This document shows, piece after piece, positions 1-8,736 of a stretch of DNA of 64,000 nucleotides. The translations under genes and the position numbers were made by a program. Below the pieces are notes generated by a model. The model saw only the letters and a list, made by a program, of their open reading frames with translations. It searched no databases and was not told the DNA's origin. This DNA comes from Rubricoccus sp963708165 (lineage in GTDB: Bacteria > Bacteroidota > Rhodothermia > Rhodothermales > Rubricoccaceae), in the NCBI GenBank assembly GCA_963708165.1, contig OY970187.1:372001-436000 (forward strand), in the 5' to 3' direction. How positions within the stretch are numbered: position 1 is the first letter of the stretch; every line of letters starts with the position of its first letter.

Positions 1-2991
1 TCCTTCATCTCGTCCAGGTGCGTGACGACGAGGATCGTGTCGAAGTCGTCCTGGATGGCGCGGATGGCCTCCACGAGCGCGGCGATGCCCTCCTTGTCCT
101 GCGTCCCGAAGCCCTCGTCCACGACGAGCGTGCGGACCTGCGTCCCGGCCCGCTCGGCGAGCATCTGCGAGAGCGCGATGCGGAGCGCGAAGTTGACGCG
201 GAAGGCCTCGCCGCCCGAGAACGTCTCGTAGGGCCGCGAGACGCCCGAGTCGTCCGTGATGCGGATGTCCAGCGTCTCCTTGGTGCCGCCGCCGGTCTTC
301 TTGTCCTTGAGCGTTTCGAGCGCGACGCGGGTTCGGCCTCTGGCGAGACGGTCCAGGACCTCGTTGGCGCGGTTCTCGATCTCCGGCAGCGTCTCCTCGA
401 TGATGAGGCTCGGGATGCCGTTCTTGCCAAAGGCGACGCGGAGTTGGTAGTAGAGCGCGCTCTGCGTTTTGGCCTCGCGAAGGTCGCGGCGCGTCGAGGT
501 GAGCGCCGCGCGGTCGCGCTTGGCCCGTTCGAGGCGTTCGCGCAACGCTCCCAGCCGCGTCTGCGCCTCCGCGAGCGCCGCTTCGGACTCCCGCCTCTGG
601 CGCTCGGCGTCGGATAGCCTCTGGCGGAGCGCGTCGCGGTCGGCCAGCCCGGCCTGGATCTGCGCGAGCGACTCGGCCTGAGCCACTCGGTCGCCAGAGG
701 CCTTCTGGTGGTCTTCGGCCAGACCGGAGAGGCGTTCGCCGTCCACTCGGAGCGAGCGCGTGGCCTCGGCCAGCCGCGCGAGAAGTGCGGGCGCCTCCTC
801 CACGGTTTTCATCTCGCGCTGCACCGCCTCGAACCGCTCGGCGTCGAACCCGATGGAGTCGAGCTGCTTTTGCTGCACGTCGATCCTCTGGCGGATGGGC
901 GCGAGCGAGGCGCCAGAGGCGAGGGTTTCGCGCTTGGCAGCGAGGTCGCGCTCGGTTGCGAGCAGGCGCGAGGCCTCGGCCTCCACCCGCTCCGCGATGC
1001 CCAGCAGCTTGCGCCGCTCCTCCGCGATGCGCGGCCGCACCGCCGCCTCGGCACGGACGCGCTCGAACGCCGCGTCGTCGAACGATTCGGTTTCCAGCAC
1101 GCGCTCCACCTCCGCCGCCTCGGCGTGGACCTCGGGCAAGAACGCCGCGCCCGAGAGCAGCCCGTCCAGCCGCGATTCGTCCTCGCGCAGCGATCCCAGC
1201 CTCTGGCGCTGCTGGTCGGCCGTCTTCAGGTTCTCCTCGGCCCGCGCGAGGTCTGCGCCCGCACTCGCCAGAGGCTCGGCCTCCCCTTTGAGCGCCACGA
1301 ACCGGGCGCGCAGGCGTTGGCGCGAGTCGCCCAACTCACTCAGCTTCGCCGCCAGAGGCCTCTGGCGCTGGTCGAGCGCGGCCAGGTCGGCGTCGATCTC
1401 CGCCACGACCTGAGCGCGGTGCTCGTCGGTCAGGCGCGTGCTGCACGTCGGGCAGATCGCCTCGGCCACATCCAGCACTTTCTGGCGCTTCGCTTCGAGC
1501 GCGGCGCGCTCGCGGTCCAGCGACTTCTGCTCGGCCTCCAGCGTGCTGATCCCTTCGGTCAGCGTCTCCCCTTCCTCGCGAACGGTCTGCATCTGCTGCG
1601 CGAGCGCTGCGTGCCGCTCAGCGCCAGAGGCCAGCTCGGTCACGCGGGCGCGAAGGGCGTCCTCGCCGGTCAGCGCCGCCTCGGCCTCGCCGATCTGCTT
1701 GCGCGTCTGCGTGAGGTGCGCGCTCAGCGTCTGCCGCTCGCCGTCCAGCCGCTTTTGAAGCTCCACCAACCGCTTCTGGCGCGCGTCGCGCGTGTTCTTG
1801 AGCACCAAGCCTCTGGCGGCAGACGCCTCCATCTTTTCGGCGTGCGCGAGTTCGGCCTCGACGCGGTCCAGTTCGCTCAGCCTCTGGCGGTCGGCGTCCA
1901 GCCGCTCGCGGTCTGCGCGCAGGCCTTTCTCGCCAGAGGCTACGTCGGCTTCCAGGTCGCGGCGGGCGCGGTCCAGGTCGTGCTGCGCGTCTTTGAGTTG
2001 GGCGCGGACGGCGTGGTAGAGCGTGGACTTCTCGTCCAGCGACGCGCGCTCTGCCCGAAGCGCCTCGTAGCGCGCGTGCGCCGCCTCGATCTGCGGGCCT
2101 CTGGCGACGAGAGACTCCGCCTCGGTGATGCGCGCCTTGAGTCCTTCTTGCTCCGCCGCGATGCGCGCGAGGCGTCCGTCCAGATCCGCGAGCGTGGCGC
2201 GAACGCGAGCCGCATCGGCCTCGCGGCGCTCCAGCCCGTCCACCAGGCCTCTGGCGTCGCGCTCCTCCTTCCGCGCGCCCTCCACCGCCTCGCCTCGCGT
2301 GGCGACCTCGGACTCGACGCCAGAGGCCTCGGTTTTCCACTCGTCGGCGTGCTCCAGCACCGCTTTCAGGCGCTCGGATTCGGCTTCCAAGCGCTTGACA
2401 GTCTCGCGCGCCTCGGAGTAGCGGCGCCCGGCGCGCTCGTGGAGCCGGTCGTACCGCCCGAGGTCGAGGATCCGCCCGAGGATCTGCTTGCGCTCGGTCG
2501 GCTTCTTGCGCGTGAACTCGTCGGAGCGGCCCTGGAGCAAAAACGTGGAGTTGACGAACGTCTCGTAGTCCACGCCGATGCGCGAATCCAGCGCGGCCTG
2601 CGTGGCCCGAATGCTGGGCTCTGTCAGCGGACGCCACTCGTCGGTCCCGGCGATCTGCGCCTGCACTTCCAGACCCGGCTTGGAGCTTTTGCCGCTGGCG
2701 GTCTTGGTGTAGCTCCGCCGCACGCGGTAGCGCTGCTCGGCCAGGTCGAACGTCAGTTCCACCTCCATCTCGCGCTGGCCCACGCGCAAGAGATCGTCGT
2801 CGGGCTTGCGGCTGTCGGCGGCCTTGCGCGCCTCGCCCCAGAGCGCCCACGTGATGGCGTCCAGCAGCGCACTCTTGCCCTGACCGTTGCCGCCGGAGAG
2901 GCACGCCACGTGGATGCCCTCCAGGTCGAGGTCGGGCACGTTCTCGCCGTAGCTGAGGAAGTTGCTGGAGCCGGAGTCGGATGGGAGTCAC
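1..2991 (-). CDS. sbcC: SbcC/Rad50-family exonuclease ATPase subunit (C-terminal end cut off by the window, one frame break)
   Basis: Large SMC-like ATPase that with SbcD forms an ATP-dependent nuclease opening hairpins and processing DNA ends. Read on the minus strand it shows, in order, NFLSYGEN, the Walker A GGNGQGKSALLD, long charged coiled-coil arms, a zinc hook CPTC near residue 513, the ABC signature TFSGGEAF and the Walker B LVVDEGFGTQDKEG. It runs off the left edge after HLDEMKE, so only the last few tens of residues are missing. The expected N-terminus (GTG then TPIRLRL) lies one frame away from SNFLSYGEN; removing one C near 2967 restores a family-typical start. sbcD is not in the window. 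Product confidence is very high; the exact start is less sure. Confidence 0.95.
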
Positions 2992-3101
2992 AGTCGAGCG
3001 CGGAAGTCGGAATGCAGAAGTGCGAAGGTCAAGCCTCTGGCGGGAGTGCTGCGGGTAGTACAGGCTTCTATCGCCAGAGGCTAGCGCCGCGCTCACCTAC
3101 A

Positions 3102-3212
3102 TGTCATCCCGAGCGCAGCCGAGGGATCTACTCACAGTGGGCGCCAGAGACCTGCCCAGCGTGCAGGCATCCGTCGAGTAGATCCCTCGTCGCTTCGCTC
3201 TGTCGGGATGAC
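3102..3212. repeat. REP-like long inverted repeat (TGTCATCCCGAGCG type)
   Basis: The left arm 3102-3132 starts TGTCATCCCGAGCGCAGC and continues GAGGGATCTACT. The right arm 3176-3212 is its approximate reverse complement, ending TGTCGGGATGACA. Together they would form a long hairpin with a loop of about 43 bases. It lies upstream of sbcC, between genes. Relatives with the same TGTCAT...ATGACA ends lie at 7381-7517 and 28643-28725. Confidence 0.8.
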
Positions 3213-3238
3213 ACGGACGGGGCGACGGAGGATAACCG

Positions 3239-3256
3239 GCCTCTGGCGCCAGAGGC
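3239..3256. repeat. 18-bp palindrome of the GCCTCTGGCG motif
   Basis: A perfect GCCTCTGGCGCCAGAGGC palindrome, made of two overlapping copies of the iterated 10-mer, between two REP-like elements in the spacer upstream of sbcC. Confidence 0.9.
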
Positions 3257-3277
3257 GTGTCACCGCGGTTGTGCGGG

Positions 3278-3460
3278 ACTACCCCCCGCTTTACTCCCCT
3301 ACGGTCGCAAAGCTGTCCCCCTCAACGAGGGGGACAATTAACACCGCGGCCTGTCCGGCGAGTAGGCTGGCCTCTGGCGGCCTAAAACTGAGATATGGAT
3401 TGTCCCCCTTACCAAGGGGGACAGCTTCGCGACCGTAGGGCGAGCGAAGCGGGGGGTCCC
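3278..3460. repeat. REP-like long inverted repeat (ACCCCCCGCTT / GTCCCCCTC type)
   Basis: The left half holds ACCCCCCGCTT, CCCTACGGTCGC, AAGCTGTCCCCCTC and GAGGGGGACAATT. The right half mirrors it with ATTGTCCCCCTT, AAGGGGGACAGCTT, GCGACCGTAGGG and AAGCGGGGGGT. The whole could fold into a long cruciform containing two smaller hairpins. With the repeat at 3102-3212 it fills the 488-base spacer between cvpA and sbcC; I see no gene there. Confidence 0.8.
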
Positions 3461-3479
3461 AGCCGAGCGCCAGAGGCCG

Positions 3480-4091
3480 TCACGCATCTGTCTCGCCAGA
3501 GGCCTCTGGCGTCTCGTCCGTGATCTCCTCCCCTGCCCGCTGGGCCCGCGTCTCCTGCCACGTGTTGAACCGGTCCGAGACCGCCTCCTGAATCCCCGGC
3601 GTCGCGCCCCGCACGAACTCCCACACGACCGGGGCCACAGGCTCGATCGGCGGCGCCAGAAGCGAGGTCTCGCGCGTCTCTTGCGAGATGAACAGCGGCC
3701 CCGAGCCGGGGATCGGAGAGAAGCCGGTCACGAGAAGCAGCACGCTCAGCCCGAACGACGCCCGCACCGCGCCGACGCCCGCGCCCATCAGCTTGTCCAC
3801 ACCGCCCAGCTTGACCGCCTCCAGCCCTTTCCGCGCGAGGTGCGCCGCCGCCATCAGCCCGATCACGACCGCGCCGAAGGCGACCACAAATCCAAGGATC
3901 GGTCCGGTTCGCGGACTCACGCCCAGCGCCGCAGCCGCCATCTCGCCCACCGGCCCCATCAGCGCTGTCGCCACGACGAAGCCCAGCAGCCACCCGACGG
4001 TCCCGACGGCCTGCGCGAGCGCACCCGTCCGCACGCCGCGCCAGAGGCCGATGCCCAGACCGGCCGCGAGAACCCAGTCCAGCGTGCTCAC
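3480..4091 (-). CDS. CvpA-family membrane protein
   Basis: About 203 residues with four hydrophobic segments in the first two thirds (DWVLAAGLGIGLW, VGWLLGFVVATAL, ILGFVVAFGAVVIG, VRASFGLSVLLLV), the layout of CvpA (colicin V production) proteins, then a polar C-terminal tail. The GTG start at 4091 overlaps the yqeY stop (GTGA), so the two are translationally coupled. The tail ends in DETPEASGETDA, where PEASG is written by a head-to-head pair of the iterated motif. The family is linked to envelope functions, but a biochemical role is not established. Family confidence is good. Confidence 0.8.
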   Translation of the reverse strand: MSTLDWVLAAGLGIGLWRGVRTGALAQAVGTVGWLLGFVVATALMGPVGEMAAAALGVSPRTGPILGFVVAFGAVVIGLMAAAHLARKGLEAVKLGGVDKLMGAGVGAVRASFGLSVLLLVTGFSPIPGSGPLFISQETRETSLLAPPIEPVAPVVWEFVRGATPGIQEAVSDRFNTWQETRAQRAGEEITDETPEASGETDA

Positions 4092-4531
4092 GCGCTCAGG
4101 AGTTGCTGCACCACCTTGCGCACGCGGTTGCCGTCCGCGACGCCCTTGAGTTCGCTCATCGCCTCGCCCATCACGCGGCCCATGTCCTTCATCGTCGTCG
4201 CGCCGGTGCGCTGCACGATGCCGTGGACGACGCTGTGGATGTCCTCGTCGCTGGCCTGCGCGGGCATGTAGACCTCCAGCCACGGCAGCTCGGCGCGCTC
4301 GCGCTCGGCCAGGTCCTCGCGCCCGCCCTCCACAAACTGCTTGATCGACTCGCGCCGCTGCTTGGCCTGCTTCTGCACGATGGGCACGAGAGCCTCTGGC
4401 GCCAGAGGCTGGCCCGTCTTCTTTTCCTCCTGCATGATGGCCGTCTGCAGCATCCGGATCACGCTGAGACGGATGGTGTCTTTGGAGCGCATGGCGTCTT
4501 TGAGGTCTTGCGCGAGTCGTTCTTTGAGCAT
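4088..4531 (-). CDS. YqeY/GatB-like domain protein
   Basis: 147 residues beginning MLKERLAQDLKDAMRSKD, the usual YqeY opening, followed by RLSVIRMLQTAI and ending in GNRVRKVVQQLL. These are the alpha-helical tRNA-amidotransferase-associated (GatB/YqeY) features, and the length matches the family. An upstream in-frame TTG at 4555 exists, but the ATG at 4531 fits homologues better. The motif palindrome at 4391-4408 lies inside the gene and encodes PLAPEA. It is the first gene of a minus-strand pair with cvpA. The exact function of stand-alone YqeY is unsettled. Confidence 0.9.
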   Translation of the reverse strand: MLKERLAQDLKDAMRSKDTIRLSVIRMLQTAIMQEEKKTGQPLAPEALVPIVQKQAKQRRESIKQFVEGGREDLAERERAELPWLEVYMPAQASDEDIHSVVHGIVQRTGATTMKDMGRVMGEAMSELKGVADGNRVRKVVQQLLSA

Positions 4532-4740
4532 GGGTCCAGTGTGTGTTTGCGCCAAGCTACCGACGTAGCGGCGGCGGGCTCGAGTTCAGTCCTTGAGTGC
4601 CAGGCCGCAGCAGAGGAGGCCTCTGGCGGGGCAGCGAGAAAGAGCGCCGATCGCGAGCGATGCCGCGCATGGGAGACACATGTCAGTACCATAGCGTCGT
4701 GTGCTCGGGCAGCCTACTCCATCCTCCTCCCCACGTTGAA

Positions 4741-6018
4741 ATGCTTGCGTTCGTCGCCATCCTCGCCTTTCTCGTCCAGCCGGACACCACCTTCCGTGCA
4801 CCGCCAGAGGCTTCCGACTCGACGGTTGTGGAGGAGGTCGCGGAGGAGGCTCAAGAGATCATAGAGGACGTGACGCGCTTACGGGTCCGCCCGGTGTTCT
4901 CCCCGACCACTCTCTACTCGCCTGCTCGCGGCTTCGGCATTGGCGGTGGGATCGCGATGGACCATGCGCTTTCCTCTGGCGACCATCTCCAGATCGAGGC
5001 TCGGGTTTCAGAGCGCCTGCAGGGCGGCTTCGCGGAGTACACGACCGGAAGGCCTGGGGAAGAACCTCTTGTCGGGGTTTTCGGTGGCGCGTTCTGGACC
5101 ACCTCGCGCACACTTTTCGAGGGACACGGTCCCCATTCCGCCGCAGACGGCGAGCTATGGCTAGATCGGCTCGCGAGCGAGGCGGAAGCCCGAATCGCCT
5201 GGGCACCGGCGGGGCCTCGCGGCCTCCTCCTCCAACCGACCGTCCGGTTCAGCTTCGACCGCCTCCGCGACTATGAGGAGACATCCCCAGGAGGTCTCGA
5301 CCTCGTATTGCAGCAGGACAGTTCCCGGCTGGACGAGAGCGTCGGCACGGATCTGTACGGAGCCGAAGCCGCGCTCTCCGCCATCCTCGACACACGAGAC
5401 TTCGCGCCGATGCCTACACGAGGGACCTACCTCGAAGGGGAAGTCGGCCGCTTTCAATCGCTCGATGGCACAGGGCTGGGATACACCCGTGCCCAGACGC
5501 TTCTGTACGCATTTCGACCTGCGCTTTTCCATCTCCCGTTTCTTCCCGAGCCGGGTGCGCTCTTCGTCCGCGCCAGCGGCGTCGTGACACGCGAAGATGG
5601 GGCCGGTCAAATTCCGTGGGTCTACCTCCCTCAACTCGACCGCGACCTGCTCGTCGGTTATCCACGGAGTGCTTTTGTGGGCCGCGACGCCATCTCGCTA
5701 GGCCTCGGTGCGCGTGGCGTTATCGGGGAAGCCATCGGGGCCTTTCTGTTCGAGGGGGTCGTCGTCGGGATCGTCGGGGCTGCGTATGACGATGTGTTTA
5801 CCGAGTTCACACCAAAGCTCACGTTCAAAGACGAGCGCGCGCCCGCTGGCGAAGCGGTGCCTCTGCGCCCGTCGTTGGGAGTCGGTTTAAACCTTCACTT
5901 CATCGACCGGCAACGCCCCTTGCTAGGCGCTCTCCTCGGCGTTGGACCTGGAGGGGTCACGCTCGCCTCTCTTCGCTTGGTGTACGGGCTGGATGATTAC
6001 CGGCCGCGCCTGCGCTAG
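4741..6018 (+). CDS. BamA/TamA-type outer-membrane beta-barrel protein (surface antigen domain)
   Basis: 425 residues. A signal peptide (MLAFVAILAFLVQP) is followed by alternating hydrophobic/polar strands typical of a 16-strand barrel. The segment LDTRDFAPMPTRGTYLEGEV matches the conserved DTRD...PTRG turn of the bacterial surface antigen (Omp85 C-terminal) family, and the end SLRLVYGLDDY resembles a closing strand. No POTRA repeats are present, so it is a barrel-only member, perhaps used for outer-membrane assembly or export. Start chosen at the ATG before the signal peptide. It is a single gene between yqeY and the his operon. Confidence 0.8.
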   Translation: MLAFVAILAFLVQPDTTFRAPPEASDSTVVEEVAEEAQEIIEDVTRLRVRPVFSPTTLYSPARGFGIGGGIAMDHALSSGDHLQIEARVSERLQGGFAEYTTGRPGEEPLVGVFGGAFWTTSRTLFEGHGPHSAADGELWLDRLASEAEARIAWAPAGPRGLLLQPTVRFSFDRLRDYEETSPGGLDLVLQQDSSRLDESVGTDLYGAEAALSAILDTRDFAPMPTRGTYLEGEVGRFQSLDGTGLGYTRAQTLLYAFRPALFHLPFLPEPGALFVRASGVVTREDGAGQIPWVYLPQLDRDLLVGYPRSAFVGRDAISLGLGARGVIGEAIGAFLFEGVVVGIVGAAYDDVFTEFTPKLTFKDERAPAGEAVPLRPSLGVGLNLHFIDRQRPLLGALLGVGPGGVTLASLRLVYGLDDYRPRLR

Positions 6019-6213
6019 AGCGCGTGACCGTCGGTCGTGTGCTGACCGTTCGTGTCCTGAGCTCTTGGGATGTGCGCGCTTCAGCGGATAGCCCCCGGCC
6101 TCGCCAGAAGCCTCTGGCGGAACGCACCGAGCCGCACCCCTTCATTCCTCACTTCGCCCGGACTTCGCGAACCCCGCCGCGCGCCGCGCGTGGACCGTGC
6201 CGACCTTCGTGCC

Positions 6214-6294
6214 ATGACCTCTCGCCGCCCCCATCGTCACCACGCGCACTTCGGCTCTGCCGACGTGGTGACGACGGACGTGCCCGCGCGCTAA
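6214..6294 (+). CDS. hisL: Histidine operon leader peptide
   Basis: A 26-codon frame, ATG to TAA, encoding MTSRRPHRHHAHFGS and a short tail. Four of six consecutive codons from 6232 to 6249 are histidine codons (H-R-H-H-A-H). It ends 84 bases before hisG, with an intrinsic terminator between them. This is the layout of a ribosome-mediated attenuator: lack of charged tRNA-His stalls the ribosome on the His codons and changes leader RNA folding. No good ribosome-binding site is visible, as is normal here. Identification is by composition and position; confidence is good. Confidence 0.8.
   Translation: MTSRRPHRHHAHFGSADVVTTDVPAR
6235..6273 (+). promoter_or_regulatory. his attenuator upstream hairpin (stem over the His codons)
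   Basis: Perfect 10-bp inverted repeat CGTCACCACG (6235-6244) and CGTGGTGACG (6264-6273) with a 19-base loop. The left arm covers three of the leader His/Arg codons, as region 1 does in classical amino-acid attenuators. I could not identify a convincing antiterminator pairing region 2 with the terminator arm. Confidence 0.65.
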
Positions 6295-6321
6295 CCGCGC
6301 CAGAGGCCATCCCCGTTCGAG

Positions 6322-6347
6322 CCCCGCCGGTCCCCGGTGGGGTTTTT
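6322..6347 (+). terminator. his attenuator terminator
   Basis: Stem CCCCGCCGG (6322-6330) and CCGGTGGGG (6334-6342), nine pairs including one G-U, with a 3-base loop, followed directly by TTTTT. It lies between hisL and hisG, so it should control read-through into the his genes. Confidence 0.85.
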
Positions 6348-6378
6348 CTGTTTCTGTTCGCTCCGTCTTTCCCCTCTC

Positions 6379-7356
6379 ATGCTCAAGCTCGTTCTCCCCA
6401 AAGGCCGCATCCAGATCGCCGTCCAGGCCGCCCTCGCCGAGTGCGGCATCACGCTTTCCGGCGCCGAGCGCACCTACCGCCCGAGCGTCAACGTGGACGG
6501 CATTCAGGTCAAGCTGCTCAAGAGCCAGAACATCCCGCCGCTGCTCGCGCTGGGCCAGCACGACTGCGGCTTCGCGGGCGCCGACTGGGTCAAGGAGCAA
6601 GACGCCGACGTGGTGGAACTGCTCGACCTGGGCTTCGACCCGGTCAAGATTGTCGCCGCAATTCCTGAGGATCAGGACTGGGACGCGATCCGCCAGAGGC
6701 CGATCATCGCCGTCTCGGAGTACCGCCGTCTGACGACCGACTGGCTCAAGGGCTTGGGTGTCGACTTCACCTTTGTGCGCTCCTACGGCGCAACCGAGGT
6801 GTTTCCGCCAGAGGACGCAGACCTCGTGGTGGACAACACGGCGACGGGCGCCACGCTCCGCGCCAACCGGCTGCAGATCGTGGAGACGGTCATGGAGAGC
6901 ACCACGCGATTTCTCGCGCACCCGGCGGCGCTGGAGGACATGGAGAAGCGCGAGTCCATCGAGAACCTCGTCGTCCTCTTGCGCGGTGTCCTCGCGAGCA
7001 AGAAGCGCGTGCTCCTGGAGATGAACGCGCCCCCTGCCTCGCTCGACACGGTCGTGGGCCTGTTGCCTGCGATGAAGTCGCCGACCGTCAGCAAGCTGCA
7101 CCGCGAGGAAGGCTTCTCGGTCCGCGCCGCCGTGCCGATGAGCGCCGTCCGCACGCTGGTCCCACAGCTCCTCGCCGCTGGCGCGACGGACATTCTGGAG
7201 CTGCCCATCCGCAAGATCATCCCCGGCCTCGCGCAGCCTCTGGCGCAGGGAGTTCCGGGTGCGCTTCGCGGGCCTAGCGGCTCCGAGTTCCGGGTTCCGA
7301 GTTCGTCGGCCGCGACGCCAGAGGCCTCTGGCGCGCCGGTCCCCTCGCCCTCCTGA
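6379..7356 (+). CDS. hisG: ATP phosphoribosyltransferase (long form)
   Basis: First histidine-biosynthesis enzyme, joining ATP and PRPP. The sequence opens LKLVLPKGRIQ, has GADWV and the PRPP-binding DLVVDNTATGATLRAN, and carries the C-terminal regulatory domain of the long form (VSKLHREEGFSVRAAVP to DILELPIRKIIP), so no hisZ is needed. The last roughly 30 residues, with SGSEFRVPSSS and TPEASGAP, are not part of the family: they are written by heptanucleotide repeats and motif copies read through to a chance stop. Start is the ATG after the attenuator. First structural gene of the operon. Confidence 0.95.
   Translation: MLKLVLPKGRIQIAVQAALAECGITLSGAERTYRPSVNVDGIQVKLLKSQNIPPLLALGQHDCGFAGADWVKEQDADVVELLDLGFDPVKIVAAIPEDQDWDAIRQRPIIAVSEYRRLTTDWLKGLGVDFTFVRSYGATEVFPPEDADLVVDNTATGATLRANRLQIVETVMESTTRFLAHPAALEDMEKRESIENLVVLLRGVLASKKRVLLEMNAPPASLDTVVGLLPAMKSPTVSKLHREEGFSVRAAVPMSAVRTLVPQLLAAGATDILELPIRKIIPGLAQPLAQGVPGALRGPSGSEFRVPSSSAATPEASGAPVPSPS
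7268..7296. repeat. Heptanucleotide repeat (GTTCCGA/G type)
   Basis: Short run of 7-base units GCTCCGA, GTTCCGG, GTTCCGA, GTTCG inside the 3' end of hisG, encoding SEFRVPS. The same style of repeat occurs at 45799, 62512 and 63051. Confidence 0.7.
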
Positions 7357-7380
7357 TTTCTCGCGCCCGATTCTCCCCGA

Positions 7381-7517
7381 GTGTCATCCTGAGCGAAGGC
7401 GGCGTAGCCGCTGCAGTCGAAGGATCTCTGCAGAGCACGCGGCGCTGTCCAGCGCTCTCGCCTCTGAGCGGGAAACTGTCGCACTCAGAGATCCTTCGAC
7501 GTCGCTCAGGATGACAC
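7381..7517. repeat. REP-like inverted repeat (TGTCATCCTGAGCG type)
   Basis: Left arm GTGTCATCCTGAGCGAAGGC to TCGAAGGATCTCTG; right arm from 7482, CAGAGATCCTTCGACG to GTCGCTCAGGATGACAC. It occupies the 228-base hisG-hisB spacer, so it would be transcribed inside the his operon as a long hairpin. Confidence 0.8.
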
Positions 7518-7584
7518 GAACGGAATATCACGCTCGACGAGCGCCTCTGGCGCTAGGGGCGAAGCCGCTTCACCGACCCGCGCA

Positions 7585-8169
7585 TTGACCAGCTATGTTC
7601 ACCAGACCACCCGCACGACCAAGGAGACCACCGTCTCCGTCTCGCTCCGCATCGACGGCGCGCAAGAGGCGGACAATGACACCGGCCTGCCGTTCCTGGA
7701 CCACATGCTGGACCAACTCGCCTTCCACGCCGGCTGGGACCTGACGGTCAAGGCCTCTGGCGACCTGCACGTGGACGAGCACCACACGGTCGAGGACGTG
7801 GCGATCACGCTGGGTGGCGTGCTGCAAGAGGCGTGGCGCGAGCGCTCCGACCGCTTCGCGCGCTACGGCCAGCGGTGGCTGCCGATGGACGACGCGCTGG
7901 TTCTCGCCGCCGTGGACCTGTCCGGCCGTCCGTTCTGCGATGTGAGCCTGAAGCTCAAGCGCGACGCCGTCGGCGGGATCGCGGCGGAGATGTGGGACCA
8001 CTTTTTCGAGAGCCTTGCTACATCGGCCATGATCACGCTGCACATCAAGCGCGAGCGCGGGCGCAACTCGCACCACGTTGTAGAGGCCAGCTTCAAAGCC
8101 CTCGCGCGAGCGCTCCGCGAAGCCCTCGCGATCACCGATCAGGCCACGAGCACCAAGGGATCGCTGTGA
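7585..8169 (+). CDS. hisB: Imidazoleglycerol-phosphate dehydratase (monofunctional)
   Basis: 194 residues catalysing dehydration of imidazole glycerol phosphate. Mn-binding motifs are clear: LPFLDHMLDQLAFHAG, DLHVDEHHTVEDVAI and the second-half HIKRERGRNSHHVVEA. There is no N-terminal HAD phosphatase domain, so histidinol-phosphatase must be encoded elsewhere. The start is a TTG at 7585, giving the family-like MTSYVHQTTRTTKET opening. Its TGA overlaps the hisH GTG. Confidence 0.95.
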   Translation: MTSYVHQTTRTTKETTVSVSLRIDGAQEADNDTGLPFLDHMLDQLAFHAGWDLTVKASGDLHVDEHHTVEDVAITLGGVLQEAWRERSDRFARYGQRWLPMDDALVLAAVDLSGRPFCDVSLKLKRDAVGGIAAEMWDHFFESLATSAMITLHIKRERGRNSHHVVEASFKALARALREALAITDQATSTKGSL

Positions 8170-8736
8170 TCGGCATCGTCGACACTCACGCGGGCAACCT
8201 CACGAGCGTGCGCGCCGCGCTCGACCGACTGGGCCACGACCACGTGACGCTGACCACGCCCGAGACCTCTGGCGTGCACACGCTTCTCGTGCCCGGCCAG
8301 GGACGCTTCGGCGCGGTCATGGAGACGCTGGACGAGCGGCAGTGGCGCGAGCCACTCGTCGCGTGGCACGCCGAAGGGAAGCGGCTCCTCGGCATCTGCG
8401 TGGGCCTCCAGATTCTCTTCGAGACCTCGGACGAGGACCCCGACGCCAGAGGCCTCGGCATCCTCCCCGGCCGTGTGGAGAAGTTGGACTTCCCCAAGTC
8501 CCCGATGGTCGGCTGGGCGCCGGTCGAGAGCGCCGACGCGGCTGCTGGCCTCTGGCGACGCGTACTTCGTCAACTCCTACGCCGTGCGCGAGAGCGACGC
8601 GGCCATCGCGACGACGACCTACGGCGAGACGTTCGTGAGCGCGGTCCGCCAGAGGCAGACGGTCGCTGTGCAGTTCCACCCCGAGAAAAGCGGCGCCTGG
8701 GGGCAGGCCGCGCTCGGACAGCTTCTGGCGCCATGA
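8166..8736 (+). CDS. hisH: Imidazole glycerol phosphate synthase glutaminase subunit (one frame break)
   Basis: Class I glutamine amidotransferase partner of HisF, supplying ammonia. It shows VDTHAGNLTSV, LLVPGQGRFG, the nucleophile-bearing LLGICVGLQ and, in another frame, YFVNSYAV and VAVQFHPEKSG, which carries the catalytic His and Glu. The frame changes between about 8530 and 8552, and skipping one base restores a normal chain of about 189 residues. The GTG start overlaps the hisB stop and the TGA overlaps the hisF ATG, which fits one real coupled gene. Most likely a base-call error. Confidence 0.92.

Noticed and set aside
708..3341. Long open frame (877 codons) on the plus strand opposite sbcC
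   Set aside because: It is the mirror of the high-GC sbcC coding region; the protein is Arg/Leu/Ala-rich with no recognisable domain, while the minus strand carries all SbcC motifs.
3278..3460. Insertion sequence remnants
   Set aside because: Inverted repeats are present but there is no transposase fragment or target duplication; better described as REP-like palindromes.
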